From NCBI GenBank assembly GCA_022885665.1, contig JAGQDJ010000260.1, forward strand, positions 930,001 through 994,000: a stretch of DNA of 64,000 nt, read 5' to 3'. A program made the position numbers and the translations under genes. Within the stretch, counting starts at the first letter, position 1. Each line of letters begins with the position of its first letter. Under the pieces are notes generated by a model. It saw only the letters and a list, made by a program, of their open reading frames with translations, was not told the origin of the DNA and made no database searches. The DNA comes from Triops longicaudatus. Lineage: Eukaryota; Arthropoda; Branchiopoda; Notostraca; Triopsidae. Shown here one piece after another: positions 19,813 to 32,700 of this stretch.

Positions 19813-22320
19813 ATTTTTCTACTTTTGGAGCTTTCTAATGTCCAACGTCGATTTTAGGAGGACAAACTTTACTTTTAGAGTATAGTTATTACCTTTTGAC
19901 CATTTTTACCATTTCTTGCCGCTTTGCAGATTTCTTAAACGCCTTACTCTTTTAATACGTTTTTAGTTATTAAACATTCAGTGGCTTTGTTTTGGGCTCA
20001 CATAAACACTTTTTACTGCAATGTGTCTTACCATTCCCCAAATCCCATCTGTATTCACATTATTTTGCATTGCAAAATTCCCGTCCGTTCTTTGACTTCT
20101 CAAAATTGCAAAAGGAAAATTTCAATAAAGCCTGCTATAGTAAAGAGCTTTAAGTAAGCTGCTCTGAATTTGCAAGCAGAAATGGTTACATTGGAATTAT
20201 GTTTGCAAGGAAACTCCAGTGCAGCTGCAACGGGGGTTGAGTACCATTATTCTCGTTTCTAGGAAGTAAATAAGAAAAGTAAAAAATAGTAATAATGCAA
20301 GAAAATGGTCTCTACAAAGAAAGAAAAATGGAGTGGTACAACAGAAACAGAGAACGCAAGTTTTCATGCACTTTTTACTCATTTGTGCGAGCAGGCCCTT
20401 CTGCTTGTAGCATTGCACATACACGTGAATTACAGTATTTTTTCGTGAATAAAAAAATACATATGTAAGGCAAATTCCACATTTCAGAGCCCAAATAAGC
20501 TACATTTACATTAACTGAGATAGAAGATCTCAATTTTTCTCCCATTTTACCAATGTATACTTAGGTTGAGTACTTCTTTGTGAAGAAAGTATTCCACCCT
20601 TTAGCTATGTTAAAAGTTTGGATGCCAAGATACACACGTTTCCCTTGAAAAAGTTAGGAACGAAAAGTTGTAGGAAACTTCTTCGTTGTAAAGGATTTTT
20701 TCGTTTTTCTTCGTGTCCAGATCGATTAGATAAACTCCAAGATTTTGGACTTTTTCTGAAATATGTAACTGCGGAGAAAGTTAAAGAGTGATAAATAATG
20801 CAAGTTACGGGTTCAGTTTTCACGCGTTGACACCCAACAAATTTTCCTTTTTTTCTTGTGGTGTTGGTTTTCCCGTAACTTCAAGAAGATAAGTGACAAA
20901 GCTGACCTAGGCTTTAAAGTCATGTAATGAACCTGAAAGGGTCAGATGATTGTTTTGTTTCTTACGCAGATTGGAAAAGGTTTCTATTATTAATATTTTT
21001 TTTTTGCCCAACGCTGGTCAGGACTTAACCGTCTTTGGAGGAGAACAAAGTTATAAAAAATCAATGTTCCTGGCGACACTTTTCACAGGAGAGTGAGTTC
21101 TCTATGACACGGGACCGAATTGTTGTCGCTATTTCGTAAAAGATTGTTTACTACGATAAAAAGAAGTAAAGGGATAGATTGAGAGCTAGATTAGATACGC
21201 ACGAGTAGCTCGCGACGTAAAATATTGACACTTACCCATGCTACCTTGCACTCTGAAATATCTGGAGACTCGAAAGTAGCTTTTATCCCTGACTTTCGAA
21301 AGATAAACGAGTTTACACCCACAGATTAACGCTTTTAAACCGGGAAAAGCATTAATAGATTAATTTTTTAGTATAAAAATACTTAAAAGCGTCACCTTTT
21401 TCTTTTGGTTTGTGTCAAAGTTCTAATCATGTTCTACGGCTCTATTAAGCTTTCAAACAGTTTTAGAAGTGTACAAAGTCTTTCAGTAGAAGTGCTGCAT
21501 ATATTAGATGAATTGCAATTACTTTGATGGCGCAAATATTTTCCGATTTTAATCCGTAAATGCCATTTCAAATATCTAGACTATGGACGCTGATAGATTA
21601 ACGTAGATGTTGTTTCATTTAGAAACTGGAATATAATTAAAGCGGTTGTAATTATAAAAGAGCCTTACATCTAGCTTGGGAGAGTATAACGCACCAACAG
21701 ACGCAGAAAACATCACAGAATTTATTCGCTAAGCTAATACTATCAAGGAAACCGACTGCAGAAAGAGAAAAAGAGAGTTAATCAGCTCTCAGGCGTAATA
21801 CTTTATGCGAGTTGACAATGCAATTCCGATTGTGTCATCTATAAGTTCTTCGGATTCCGACATCCCTTGTCATTCTAAAGCTTGCTTCTTCAGCATCCGT
21901 AAAGGACGCATCCTTCACCATGAAATAGCCTGTCGTGTCTTCACGCAAAACAAGGTTATAGCAAAATGCTACGAAAAACTAATCACGTCGTATACTTGCG
22001 GGTAAATAACGTTTTTTTTTGCACCGCACTCTCCTAGCTGTCATTAGGCAACTTGTCATCCAGCCAAAGCCACCATATCGAGGTACGAGGAAAGCTGACA
22101 CGAGGAACTAATGTCGGAAGTGCAACGTCCACAAACTGCTTTTTCCTGGAAAGCAATGATCATTATTTGCAGCTTTAATTTTCTAAGGCAAGTTACCCGT
22201 GCGAAGTAGTAATTCAACAGTATTCAATAATTAAGATTTGTGAGTAAAATGGACTGAGTTTAAATGATTCTACTGTAAAATTTCCGAAAACAGTTTTCGA
22301 ACACTCCTGGAGCAACAATG

Positions 22321-22480
22321 AATTCGAGCGCGTTCCTTTATTCCGTTCAGTGCGTGCTGTGGGCGGGGAGAACGCGAACGAAGGCGTGCGGTTCGCGGAA
22401 CGGTTTCAGTTCCCGCTTCGCATACGGAGCCACGTAAAGGTTTAGTAGAGGAGACTCGCGCGAATACGTAACGTGCATCA
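22321..22480. other. CpG-dense patch of unknown role
   Basis: Unlike its AT-rich surroundings, this segment is about half G+C with many CG dinucleotides (GCGCGTTCC, GAACGCGAACG, GGTTCGCGGAACGG). A minus-strand frame of 92 codons (22548-22270) spans it, with an Arg/Ser-rich translation and no known domain. It could be an isolated exon, a promoter-like island or part of a repeat. Confidence 0.3.
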
Positions 22481-23802
22481 AAAGTTACAACAATCGTAAC
22501 TTTTGAACGACAGATTTGTTGAGTGTCACTCTTGCACCCATAGTACATGCTAACCGTGAAAAAAAATCCTATGAAAGAAACGAAAACTGTTTAAGAAATT
22601 AAACAGAATGCAATTTCGCTGGTTTTCTTAGAAAAAAGCAAACGTTACTGCCCTGGCTGTTATGCTTGGTTGTTCTGAGTATTGATAACCCAAAAATACC
22701 CAAAATATAGCTTTTAGCTCACTGAATGCTATAAAATAACATACTAAAATTTCAGACACCGGACTTTTATAGTTATTTTACATGAGACATGGAAAGCCCA
22801 AGAAAGGCTGAGCATCGATTGTAACAGCCTGCTCGACCACCGCGAAATATGGCAATGCTGCAAGACGCTGTGCTTTGAAAATTCAAAACATCGTTTGTGA
22901 ATAAAGTCAATGGCAGGGAAAGAAAACCGTGTTAAAAATTTATTTAAACATGTTCAGCAGCGGTAGACAATAACAAGTTAATATTCATACATTCCGACAT
23001 AAGCAACATCCTATACCTACTAAAAAGGTCAAGTCAATTAAGAAGCTGCATAAAGCCACCAGCATTTTTGCTTCCCTACTGTAGCCTCCTGTATGCTTTT
23101 ATGACTGTATTTCAGAGCTCTGGGTCAGCCCAATGGACGCTTGTTTATGTATAACCCAAGTTATTGCTTACCCGGATACTCGTCTCCTTATTGTCTCACA
23201 AGAGCGTTCACCTTTTTCGCCAAGCATTAACTATAGGGGCAGTGTCCTTTACCACCGTCTTTTTACGTTGGTCAAGAAAAGTAAAGCTGATCACAAATAC
23301 GAATCAAAGGAAGAAAGAAAGACGACCACATTATAGTACAAAAAGAATACGGCACAGTCCTGAACCAAATATCGACGTAGAGTCTTACAAGACCGACTTC
23401 AAAGAAACGTAAAACGAGCTATCAGCTCTTTCCCATGGAATATGCTGATGCTTCCCTTACACGCTACCCAGTTCTAGGAAGACACTTATAGCCACCAACC
23501 ATTACTTCCGCAAGTGATGGGGCTGAAAAAGGCAAAGAATGGGTTGATTGTCTCACCTAACGATAAATGCGATGCGTTGCGCTTCGTAATATGACGTTAT
23601 TTGTAATACAATGCTCTGTAAGCAATAAGCAATATATTGTTAGGGCAAAAGCCGAGCCTCTGTTACATTTTAGTGCAAAAGGGGGTGCACTGAGGTCTAC
23701 ACAAAGTCACTTATATAAACACTGGCCTGACTAGCCCTACTAATAGGGTTTTTCTTGCTTTAATCACGCTTTTTGCTGCCTCCCTCGCACGCGTAAGGCT
23801 TA

Positions 23803-23894
23803 TGCGAACATTTTCCTTCTTTGCGAACGTTTTTCTTCTGTGCGAACATTTTCTTCTGTGCGAACGTTTTCTTCTTTGCGAACGTTTTTAGCTC
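23803..23894 (+). repeat. Tandem repeat, 18-19 base unit, about five copies
   Basis: The unit TGCGAACRTTTTYCTTCTK occurs at 23803, 23822, 23841, 23859 and 23877, the last one diverging after CGAACGTTTTTAGC. Units alternate between GAACATT and GAACGTT. There are no spacers, so it is a minisatellite and not a CRISPR array. Confidence 0.85.
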
Positions 23895-25290
23895 GAAGTA
23901 GTTCGTTTTTGATTACTAGAAGAAATGGAGGTATCAAATTGCTTCATCCAGACTTCCTGTTTTATGAAGTCAAATAAGGCCCAAACAATGAAAAAGCTGA
24001 CCCAAGTCTTAGTGCTCTCATAACGCGAAACAGGTGGCTTTCTACCCTTCTAAAGCTCTGGTTCCTCAACCAATATCAATATGCAGCTTCACAGCACTTT
24101 CTGACATTCTTCAGAGATAGACTTCCGTGAAACTGTTCCATGGAAACAAGATATGAACGCGAAATGACGCTTTGGTACGTGTAAGTAAACTGTATCACAA
24201 GTCGAGATATAACTTAAAGAAAAGCCGCGAACGTTACAGAATTACCGCATTTAGACTAGGGAACCTAAAAAAATCGCTTGGAAGATAAGGGATACTAAGA
24301 ACACTTGTATAGGTTTTTATCCCAGTGCTATTGTTCCCCCTACCTCCCTAATATAATCACCAGTACCGGGAATGTCTGATTGCACTTTTTCGTATTTATT
24401 TCTTCAGGAAAGCGAACGAGTTTCAAGCCGAAGCAAGGAAAAGACAATAGTTGGTTTCTTTTTTTTCTCTCCACCCTTTTACAACGTTCTTTATCTCTGA
24501 CAATGCCAGTAGAAGTCTTGATTGATCCTATGGAATGCTTTTCACTTTTAGACTCTGGCGTAAGAGATTCCTGAGCAAACGTCAGGCCGCTACTAGTTCC
24601 TGGCTCAAGAGATATTTCTGCCATGGCAAGAAGTGATTTGATGGCAAATAAGGCCCGAAACTGCTGATCGTACTGAAGTTTGAAATTAAAGCGTCTTATC
24701 CGGACTCATGCAAGCCGAAGTCAATAACAACCAGCAGGGGATCCGTTGGCGAAATTTCTGCAAATAGCTTCCATAGTGACGTTCGGAGACGAACCAAGGA
24801 GGGAATAGTGACATGGATGTAGCTAAATTGCTATTCATGGCTAAATTATTAGCACTTGGGGTAATCATGCTGGAGCGTGGGATGGAAGAGAAAGCTGGAA
24901 AGAAAACCGATGTCTTGGCTTGCACTCACTGAAGCTCTGGCATCCTAAATGTAATTACTGCAGCAATGCTTGAATGCAAGAAGAGTCTTAATACGTATAA
25001 ACTTTTTTTTTTAGATTAGACTGCAAGGGTTGCAGGATGGAATACAAAGTATCACTCCGCGTGAAAAATTCCAGCTAGTAACTTCTGGAATAATCGCATG
25101 TGAAAACTTAATCGCACGTCTGAATGTGATTAAGTCAGTTATTTTGGTGTGTCCGCACGCTAAAAAAAATTCCCCCTATTAATGGTGGAAAATGCCACCA
25201 ACAACCGCGGAACCCGGCTGTTTTTCCTACCAATAATTAGTAGAAGAAACGCTTCCTAAAAAGGACAGAAAAATGACATAACAAAATTAA

Positions 25291-25650
25291 AGCATTCGAG
25301 CGTTGTCTCATTCCGTCTTTACCCGAATGTTATATGACACGCTGCAACCTTAGCTCAATGGGAACTTTCATTGTTGCCCTATTCCGTTCGTTAGCAGAAC
25401 GCCCTTCCTTAACCGTTTCTTTTTCGAACATTCTATGTAATACAGCACTACAGTCCCTGCTTACACACCACACAACGCAGATCGAAAGAAGTTTTTCCAT
25501 ATGTAAAGTTGTTCTGAAAATAGAACGAGAAACATTAAACAGCTAACTGTTTTAAGATCTTATGGAAGCGGAGTACACGAACAGACTTCGGAATGGGAGC
25601 GGAAACCTTCAGCGCCACCACACGTTGAAAAAATCAAACAAAAACTACCA
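25291..25650 (+). repeat. 360 bp dispersed repeat family C, copy 1
   Basis: Aligns end to end with 30081-30440 and has exactly the same length (360 bases). Shared blocks include CCGTTTCTTTTTCGAACATT and CGAACAGACTTCGGA. No inverted ends and no intact frame common to both copies. AGCATTCGAGCG at the left follows a TTAA in this copy only. Class unknown. Confidence 0.8.
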
Positions 25651-28410
25651 ATTCTGGGGAAGTTTTCCCAATAATAGGGAACAAAATACATGTTTTGGTG
25701 ACAAGTATCAACCCCATCATTTGGTAGGTCAAGCTCGTTCTTTCGTAACTGGAACCAATTATAGGTTACGATTTGAATTGTAAGTGGCATTTTTTTGCCA
25801 TTTATTGGTTACCGTTTCTTACAGTGTAGGCTTAGAAAATGATAGTCAACGGTAGTGGGAGAAGGACAGATATAAATAAAATGGACTCACGAAAAACCTT
25901 TAAGTAAAAAAAAGTAACAATAATAAAAATATATAGAAAAAGGAATAAGAAATGTTAATCCCATTCTGCAAAGAAGAGAAACTCGCAGATCTCCCTCAGT
26001 TTGACCAACAACTGGGTCACTATCGTTATTTCTATACGCATTATAAAACATAACCACACAGCCGGGTGAGAATCTTGAGCCCTTAAGCAAAGGTATAACT
26101 TTCCAGCAGCCGTTCGGGGATTTAGAGCCAACGGCGAAACTTTGAGGGTCGCCAAGTGTTTAAAAGAGTTAAATTGTTCTACCAGCTGGCGAAAAGGATT
26201 GGTGAGGTGAAGTATTGGCAAATGGGCTGCCACCCTCTCTTAAAAAGCTACCCTCAATTCTATTCCCGCTCTTGAGACGCAATTTAAACCGTCTTTTACG
26301 CGTAAACAGGACGGAAAGAAAAAGACTTGAAGAAAACGGCATTTCTTTGGGCTTTCATTTCGGCCAGCAGTTTTCCCCCTCTCTGTGTATTGCGGGCGAC
26401 CGAGAGTCTCATGTTACTGATCATTTTGCCCCTTTCCTCCCCCTTCCTTATCAAGAAATGCACGGAGAGCTTTAAAGCTCTAGTTCTGCTCCCTTTTCTA
26501 CACCAACAGAGATGCATTTCTTGCGAGCAACTTGTAGGCTAACATATCTCGTTTCTCGGCCTGTCATCTGTCATAACTAGCTTTTTTCTCTCCCTCTCTT
26601 TGTTTACATTTTCTCCCCCAACAAGTTACACACTTTACTCCCTCATTTCTGCCCTGACTGTATTTACAAACGGATAGCTACTTACTGCGAATACAAGCAT
26701 GGCTAAACGTGCAGCTTTGAATACTGACTAACTAGTTTGGTTACAGGTGACAGATTACCAACTTCCTAAAAAGTGGGTGGTACTCGGGGAGGATGTCAAT
26801 ATCGACGTGATAGGCTTATTAGGATGTAATGGGGTGTGCATGCAAAACAGACCAGTAGCTTCCAGCTTGTTTTAGGCAACGAACTGGCACGTTAAAGAGC
26901 TTTTGTTTGCCGGCCCTTTTCTTTCACCGTTCATCACGCTATTAAGCTTAGGGTGTATCGCCTAGGACATTCTGCGAAGCAGAATTTGGAAAACAACACG
27001 TGTGATGAAGTACTGCATTTACTCGAGCAGAAAAGCGAACAACGAAGCGTGAAGAAAAAAGTATTGAAACGCGATTCTCCTCAGTTCGGGTTCCGTCGTT
27101 AGTAACAATTAATCTCTGTTAGATGGCGTCTAATAAAGAAAAATAAGCAGTACAAACGAGTTTCCCACCCAGCCAAAAGTTAGCTAATATGGTGTACGTT
27201 GCTTTTGGAGTCTTGGGGGACTACGTTTCTTCAGTTTTACGACCTTCTATACTACACATGGAGCAAATAGGACGCAGAGAAAGGCAGGGCTATTAATAAG
27301 AACGGAACTACTACAGCGCCATTTCGGCGTTTAAAGAGCCCAGCGAGACAATGAAGGAAAGTGGATGTTTGCAGGTCTGAATTACTCTACCAAAGAAGGG
27401 ACTCATTGAGCACACATTTTAAAGGCAGGACGGAAATTGTGGCGAGTGGGTACTGTCCTTGCTGAAAGGTTAATTGCTATCTGTATAATGCGCTAAATCG
27501 CTGGAAATACTGTGACCGAGAAGCCCTCAAAACTTATCGCAAAACTTGAGCACACTCGAAATATTGTTACGTGCTCAGTGTAAAAGAAAATAGATAAAAA
27601 ATACATAAAAAACAGAAACAAAAAATAAATAAAAGTAAAGATACTTGCGTGTCAGAAATAATTATTTTAACTCCATAGATATTTCAACCGCGTCATGACA
27701 AAGACAGTCTTCGAAATCTGCGTCATTTCATAGTTGAGAGTTTCGTCTTAAATCAAGTAGAATAGCATAATCATGACACTAAGAAGTTGGGATAGAAATT
27801 GAAGAGAAATGTGGCGCAGCGTAAACTTGGATTAACTCCGAATTTTGAAAGGGATACGTTGCTGCAGAGATGAGAGTCTGGATGGATACATTTTGCGCTA
27901 GGTTAAAGAAGGGAATATATAATATTGTACCTCATTTGGGAAGGGAGAGTGAGATTGGTACTGGAATACGAGCAATAGAAGACTCCCAATGACAGACTTG
28001 GAATGTTTCATAAAAGCCAAGTATACGACTATCGAAGTACTCATAGAGCGCTACATTTCTTGGAAGAAATTGCCAATAAGGCAGAAATACGCACGCGAAG
28101 CTAGAGACAGTTTCGCGTCGGTCGTTTTAATCAATTACTGCTACACTAAAACAATATCGGTTACAAATAAAAACGGAGTCTGCGGAAAAAGTAAACTATG
28201 AAATTACGAAAAAATGTAGAAATTATACATATAAACTAGCAAAAAATATAGAAATTATAAATATAAGTTATAAAAATATACAAATTACAAATATAATATT
28301 AAATACAATTACAAAAATATTAATGTAAAATAACACTTAATTATTGTAAAAATACAAGTATAAGAAATTATGTTCTCGTTTAAAGTCAAGCTGTGCCTAA
28401 GAAAGTTATA
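25651..28410. other. Intergenic stretch, no supported gene
   Basis: Apart from short A/T runs (for example AAAATACATAAAAAACAG near 27598) and an AT-rich tract beginning at 28199, I see no structured feature. Overlapping frames near 26215-26542 on both strands are chance frames. Confidence 0.5.
28199..28370. repeat. AT-rich degenerate tandem tract
   Basis: Degenerate repetition of GAAATTATAAATATAA-like units over about 170 bases, with almost no G or C. Confidence 0.7.
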
Positions 28411-28875
28411 TTAAGGTGACTATGCACTTGAGCTGGGCACCACGCAGTCCTATAGATGGCACTGTAAGCGCATTGCATCCTTCCATTGCTTCCCCACGCC
28501 ATCGAATGTTTTCACGTCGCGCGAACGGAAATTGACAAAAACTAATCAGGTCATAACTTCAAAACAAATTGCTGGGTTGTATTGCTGTTTTCTTTGAAAA
28601 TTCGTTTAAAAAGTAATCTCGGACATATCGAATCCCAATTTTTAAAAATATTTTTTTTAAAAAAGGGTGAACATTTGGTTCCATTTTACAAATTTATAAA
28701 ACAATATTTCACAAAACGCTCTTTGAGGTGCACTAGATAAAATAGTCCTTTACATTACTGTCGGAACGTTTTTTTACGAAATATCTAGCGAATTTCTTGA
28801 GATCCTGACTATTTTGTGAGCCTGAGTAGTCGCTTGTATACGCCCATAAGAGCTTTAGGTGCACTGTAACCTTAA
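28411..28875 (+). mobile_element. TTAA-flanked MITE family B, copy 2
   Basis: TTAA at 28411-28414 and 28872-28875. The left end TTAAGGTGACTATGCACTTG and the inverted right end TTAAGGTTACAGTGCACCTA match the family. A full-length copy that lies just upstream of the dpr-like gene. Confidence 0.85.
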
Positions 28876-29521
28876 ATAGCGTTTGTAATCTTACATCTGC
28901 TGTCTCAGATTGCGACATGCATGCAAAATCCCTACAATGAGAACTTTATCGTGACACTATATAATTTAATCGCGTATCTTATCTAAATGCATGTGATATT
29001 TTCTATTTTTCTTTACATTTTTTATTGTTATTAATATTATTTTTATATTTTTAATTTATATTGTTTTATATTTTAATTTATAAATTTTTATTAATTTTAT
29101 ATTTCTTTAATTTACAAATTTTATTAATTTTATATTCTTTAAATTTTTATTCTTTTTGTATTTTTTTAATTTTTCATTACGTTTATCGTTTTTATTTATA
29201 TTATCTTTCAAAATCGTCTTATCACTAATGAAGAGTTTACTGAAGACTGCTGAAAGCAACATGCTGCTGTAACAGGATTTTCATATTGCTTCCATTGGAT
29301 TGCTTAAGATTCATTGTATCGGCCAAGGTCTTCCTTCCATTATTGATCGCTTAGCCCAAGAACCCTTTCCGGCATTTTTGGGGCAGTATCCCTTAAACTG
29401 AAAATCCAATGCAGTAACCACGTTTCTATTCAAAGATATAATTGCTGGATTTGCAGAGCAAGGAGGGGAATGATACAACCCATTAAAGTGTGCCTTCTCG
29501 TTTCTACTTCAGCCTAGGATC
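28876..29521. other. AT-rich DNA upstream of the dpr-like first exon
   Basis: 28976-29215 is almost pure A+T (TTTATATTTTTAATT-type repetition). The ATG at 29522 is preceded by CTTCAGCCTAG|GATC, which looks like a splice acceptor, so a noncoding first exon probably lies further upstream. I cannot place it. Confidence 0.5.
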
Positions 29522-29756
29522 ATGAAGCCATACGGAAGGGTGCCAGCCATCATAACTTGCTGCTGGTGGTACTGCCTCGCTTGGACGACGGTATTATCGC
29601 CCAACTGCATAAGTAGCAGTAGTACAGAATCCAGCCTCGGGGCAAGTAGGGTACTTAAATGGCAATACCGGCCAGGAACTCGATTACTACCTGAAGAAGC
29701 TGCAATTCTAACAACAGACAGTACAATACTCCCTGGAGAGTTTCTACGTCGAACAC
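29522..29756 (+). CDS. dpr: Dpr-like exon 1: start and signal peptide
   Basis: Seventy-eight codons plus one base. ATG in GATCATGAAG, then the hydrophobic stretch VPAIITCCWWYCLAWTTVL, then a Ser-rich segment ending FLRRT. The donor GTGAGT leaves phase 1, exactly what the 35852 acceptor needs. Confidence 0.82.
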
Positions 29757-32700
29757 GTGAGTACCTTTAGCTCATAACTGGATTACTCTGGAATAAATGG
29801 AGCATTGCAAAACAAAGTTTATCCATGTACAAACTGTCTACGTACAATGTAAGAAAATGTCCCTATTAATTATGGAAAACTGAACAAAATACCGCGGGAA
29901 CCAGGATGAGGCAAAACATTTTCCAACCTCAGTTCAACAAAAGATTATGACAATCAAGCACTATCACAAATTCCATGATATTCTCAAGAGTCACGAAAAT
30001 AATGTAATGCAATGACGAGCACTTGAAACTATCACTGAAAAGTTACCAGACGGTAACACAACTCCTGACTTAAAACTTCAAGCATCAGAGCGTTGTGTCA
30101 CTCCGTCCTTACCCGAATGTTCTATGACCCGCCGCAACGTTTGCTCAATGGGAAATTTCTTTGTTGCCTAATTCCGTTCGGTTAGCAGAACGCCATTCCT
30201 TAACCGTTTCTTTTTCGAACATTCTATGCAATACAGCACTACAGTACCCTGCTTACACACCACAACGCAGATCGAATGAAGCTTTTTCCTTATGTAAAGT
30301 TGTTTTGAAAACGGGACGAGAATACTACACTGCTAACTACATTAAAATCTTATGGCAGCAAAGTACACGAACAGACTTCGGAGTGGGAGCGGAAACTTTC
30401 AGCGCCACCACACGTTGAAAAAATCAAACAAAAACTACCGCATTTGGCAAGTGCTCCCAGCTACAGTGATACCCCGTTTAACGAACCTAATCCGTTCTTG
30501 GATGGCGTTCGGCGTAAGAGGCGTTTATTATAAGAAAGCTATTTCCCCACAAGATTCAACGGAATCATTTTATTCCGTTCCTGATCCCGGTCCGAAACCT
30601 GAAAAAGTTGGCTTAAAAATCGGGAAAAAATACTAAAGAATATACTGTCTGCCTAAATTTATATTTCAAGCATGTATTAATAGGTTTTGCTAAGTTAGTA
30701 GCTCTAGACAGCACTCTAGGTTACCGAAATCTTCGATCTTTTTGCTTCTTAAATATCAGCCTTGGTTTCCATGTCTGGGACTTGGTTTCCATGTCATGAT
30801 GGGAAGAATCCGTCTCAAGTTGCTTGCTTTTGTCTCTTCTTTAATACGGTTCTGGAGAAGTGCAAGACATTGTCGTTGAATACGTCTAAGCATGTGTTCG
30901 CTTCAACATAATTTGAATGCCACATTTTTGCCACGTATTGAATTTCTTCCCATTTCGTAGTAAGTTCGTTTACGGCTGCGGTAAACGTAGCGGAATCAGT
31001 GCGCTCACCCACCTCTTCGTCATAGGGAATCTCTGTTTTCTTATTACCAGCACTCTCTGGTGCCACATAATCGAAACAAAAAATAACTAAAACTAGGCAA
31101 TCAAACAGGGATGCGCAAGCAGGCAATTGACGGCGATTTGGTGACAAGTACTATTTTTTTCAATATTTTCATTTTCTTAGTTAAAAATTTTCTTAAACCT
31201 TATTAAAATTACCCAAGTAAATTTAAACCAGAATAAAGCTATAATGTAAGTGAAAATTTCTAAGCTAAACCGACACTTTCATTAGACTTCTTTGTTACGA
31301 ATAATGGACTTGTAATTTGCATCACAACGAGCTCTATTTGCCGCATTTTTTCGCGGTCCTTGGTTGACTTAATGCAGGAAACACTTTTATTTGCCTTCCT
31401 GTTCGTGTTTCCCTTTCTGGATAACGGAGAAACAAGGCAGCCAACAATACAACTCCGTAAAAAATTTGCTGCCTCTGTTTTCTTCCTTTTGTCTCAAGCT
31501 TGGAAGCAGACAGAATATTTCCAGAAGGTTGTCTGTCGTTTTTCGTGAAATTGGCGCACACTTGAACAGATCGCGAGCTGAAAAATAAATATTGCGAAAA
31601 AATCTGTCAGAAATAGCTTGAGGCAATTTGAGGTTCCAATGAAAGCTGAAATGGCCCAACGCAGTGTCATATTTCTAACCCAGAATAAGTATAATACATC
31701 CGCGTCTAAGCCTCGTCAATAACATTTTTGGGTCTTCTCTCGTTGTGGGCTGCGGTGACGAACTGCCTTGAATCTTGTGACGCAAAATCTTCTCTTTTTT
31801 GGGCAAAAAGAAGGTTATTGTATTGCGGTGCCTCAAAATAAGGAATTTTAAGGCTGGTAGCTTCTCAGTGATCTTTTCCTTTCCTGGCATATTTGGCTGA
31901 GTAGAGTAAGAGCTTTTAATCATCATAAGAGGTGTTGTCACTTTTCAAAGAGAGGCTCGACTCATATTTTACGATTAGGTCTTCTTTCTCTTTCCGAAGA
32001 GATCTCTCTATTTCAGTTTACACCTCATAGCTCCCGGATTGTCATAGCTTTTACACTCCAAATCTTCATTCTATGGGCCTTGGTGAGAAAACGAAAGTCG
32101 GAATGGGCAGAGGAAGCTTTCTTTTCCAAGCCTTTCTGAAGTCAGGCCACATTTCTATTTTCTACGTCTACATATTTCTGTCACGGACTGTACCTATATC
32201 TGTCTACGCTAACAAAAAATAGCAATGTTTACAGTATTAAATATTTCAGAAAATTATATACCATTCAATAGTCTTAAGGCAATTGGGCTTCAACGTGTCC
32301 GAATATTTTTTAAACGATATTTCAAAGAAAAGAGATTTATAATCCCGCAATTAGTTTCTGAGTTATGATCTGACTAGCTTTCGCCAATTTCCGTTCGCTC
32401 GACGTAAAAACGTTCGATGGGGATGAAGGCAACGGAAAAATGCATAGTGCTCGTAACGCCACCTATAGGGCTGCGTGGTCCCCAGCTCAGGTGCACCGTG
32501 CCCTGAAAGTGATTTTCCTGAAGTTAAAACGACAGTAAGCAAATCGTCGGTTTTGAATTTAAAAAAGCTCACAATTAACTATTAGAAATTTAGCTCTGTT
32601 CTTTTTGCAATATTACGTACTAGAAATAACATGAAGTTCGTGAGAATATTAGTTTTGAAAGCGAAAGAAAAATTCAGAGAGTGCGCTCGATTTTTATTGT

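Larger units (their letters stand above)
19813..25290. other. Intergenic stretch, no supported gene
   Basis: About 5.5 kb. It includes a CpG-dense patch (22321-22480) and an 18-19 base tandem array (23803-23894). Frames such as 24624-24340 (minus) begin with ATG and look protein-like for about 45 codons, but have no donor site or family match. Confidence 0.45.

Noticed and set aside
23803..23894. CRISPR-like repeat array
   Set aside because: Units abut without spacers and the host DNA is eukaryotic; it is a minisatellite.
24340..24624. Minus-strand 94-codon frame starting MAEISLEPGTSSGL
   Set aside because: The first 45 codons look protein-like but there is no donor site, partner exon or known domain.
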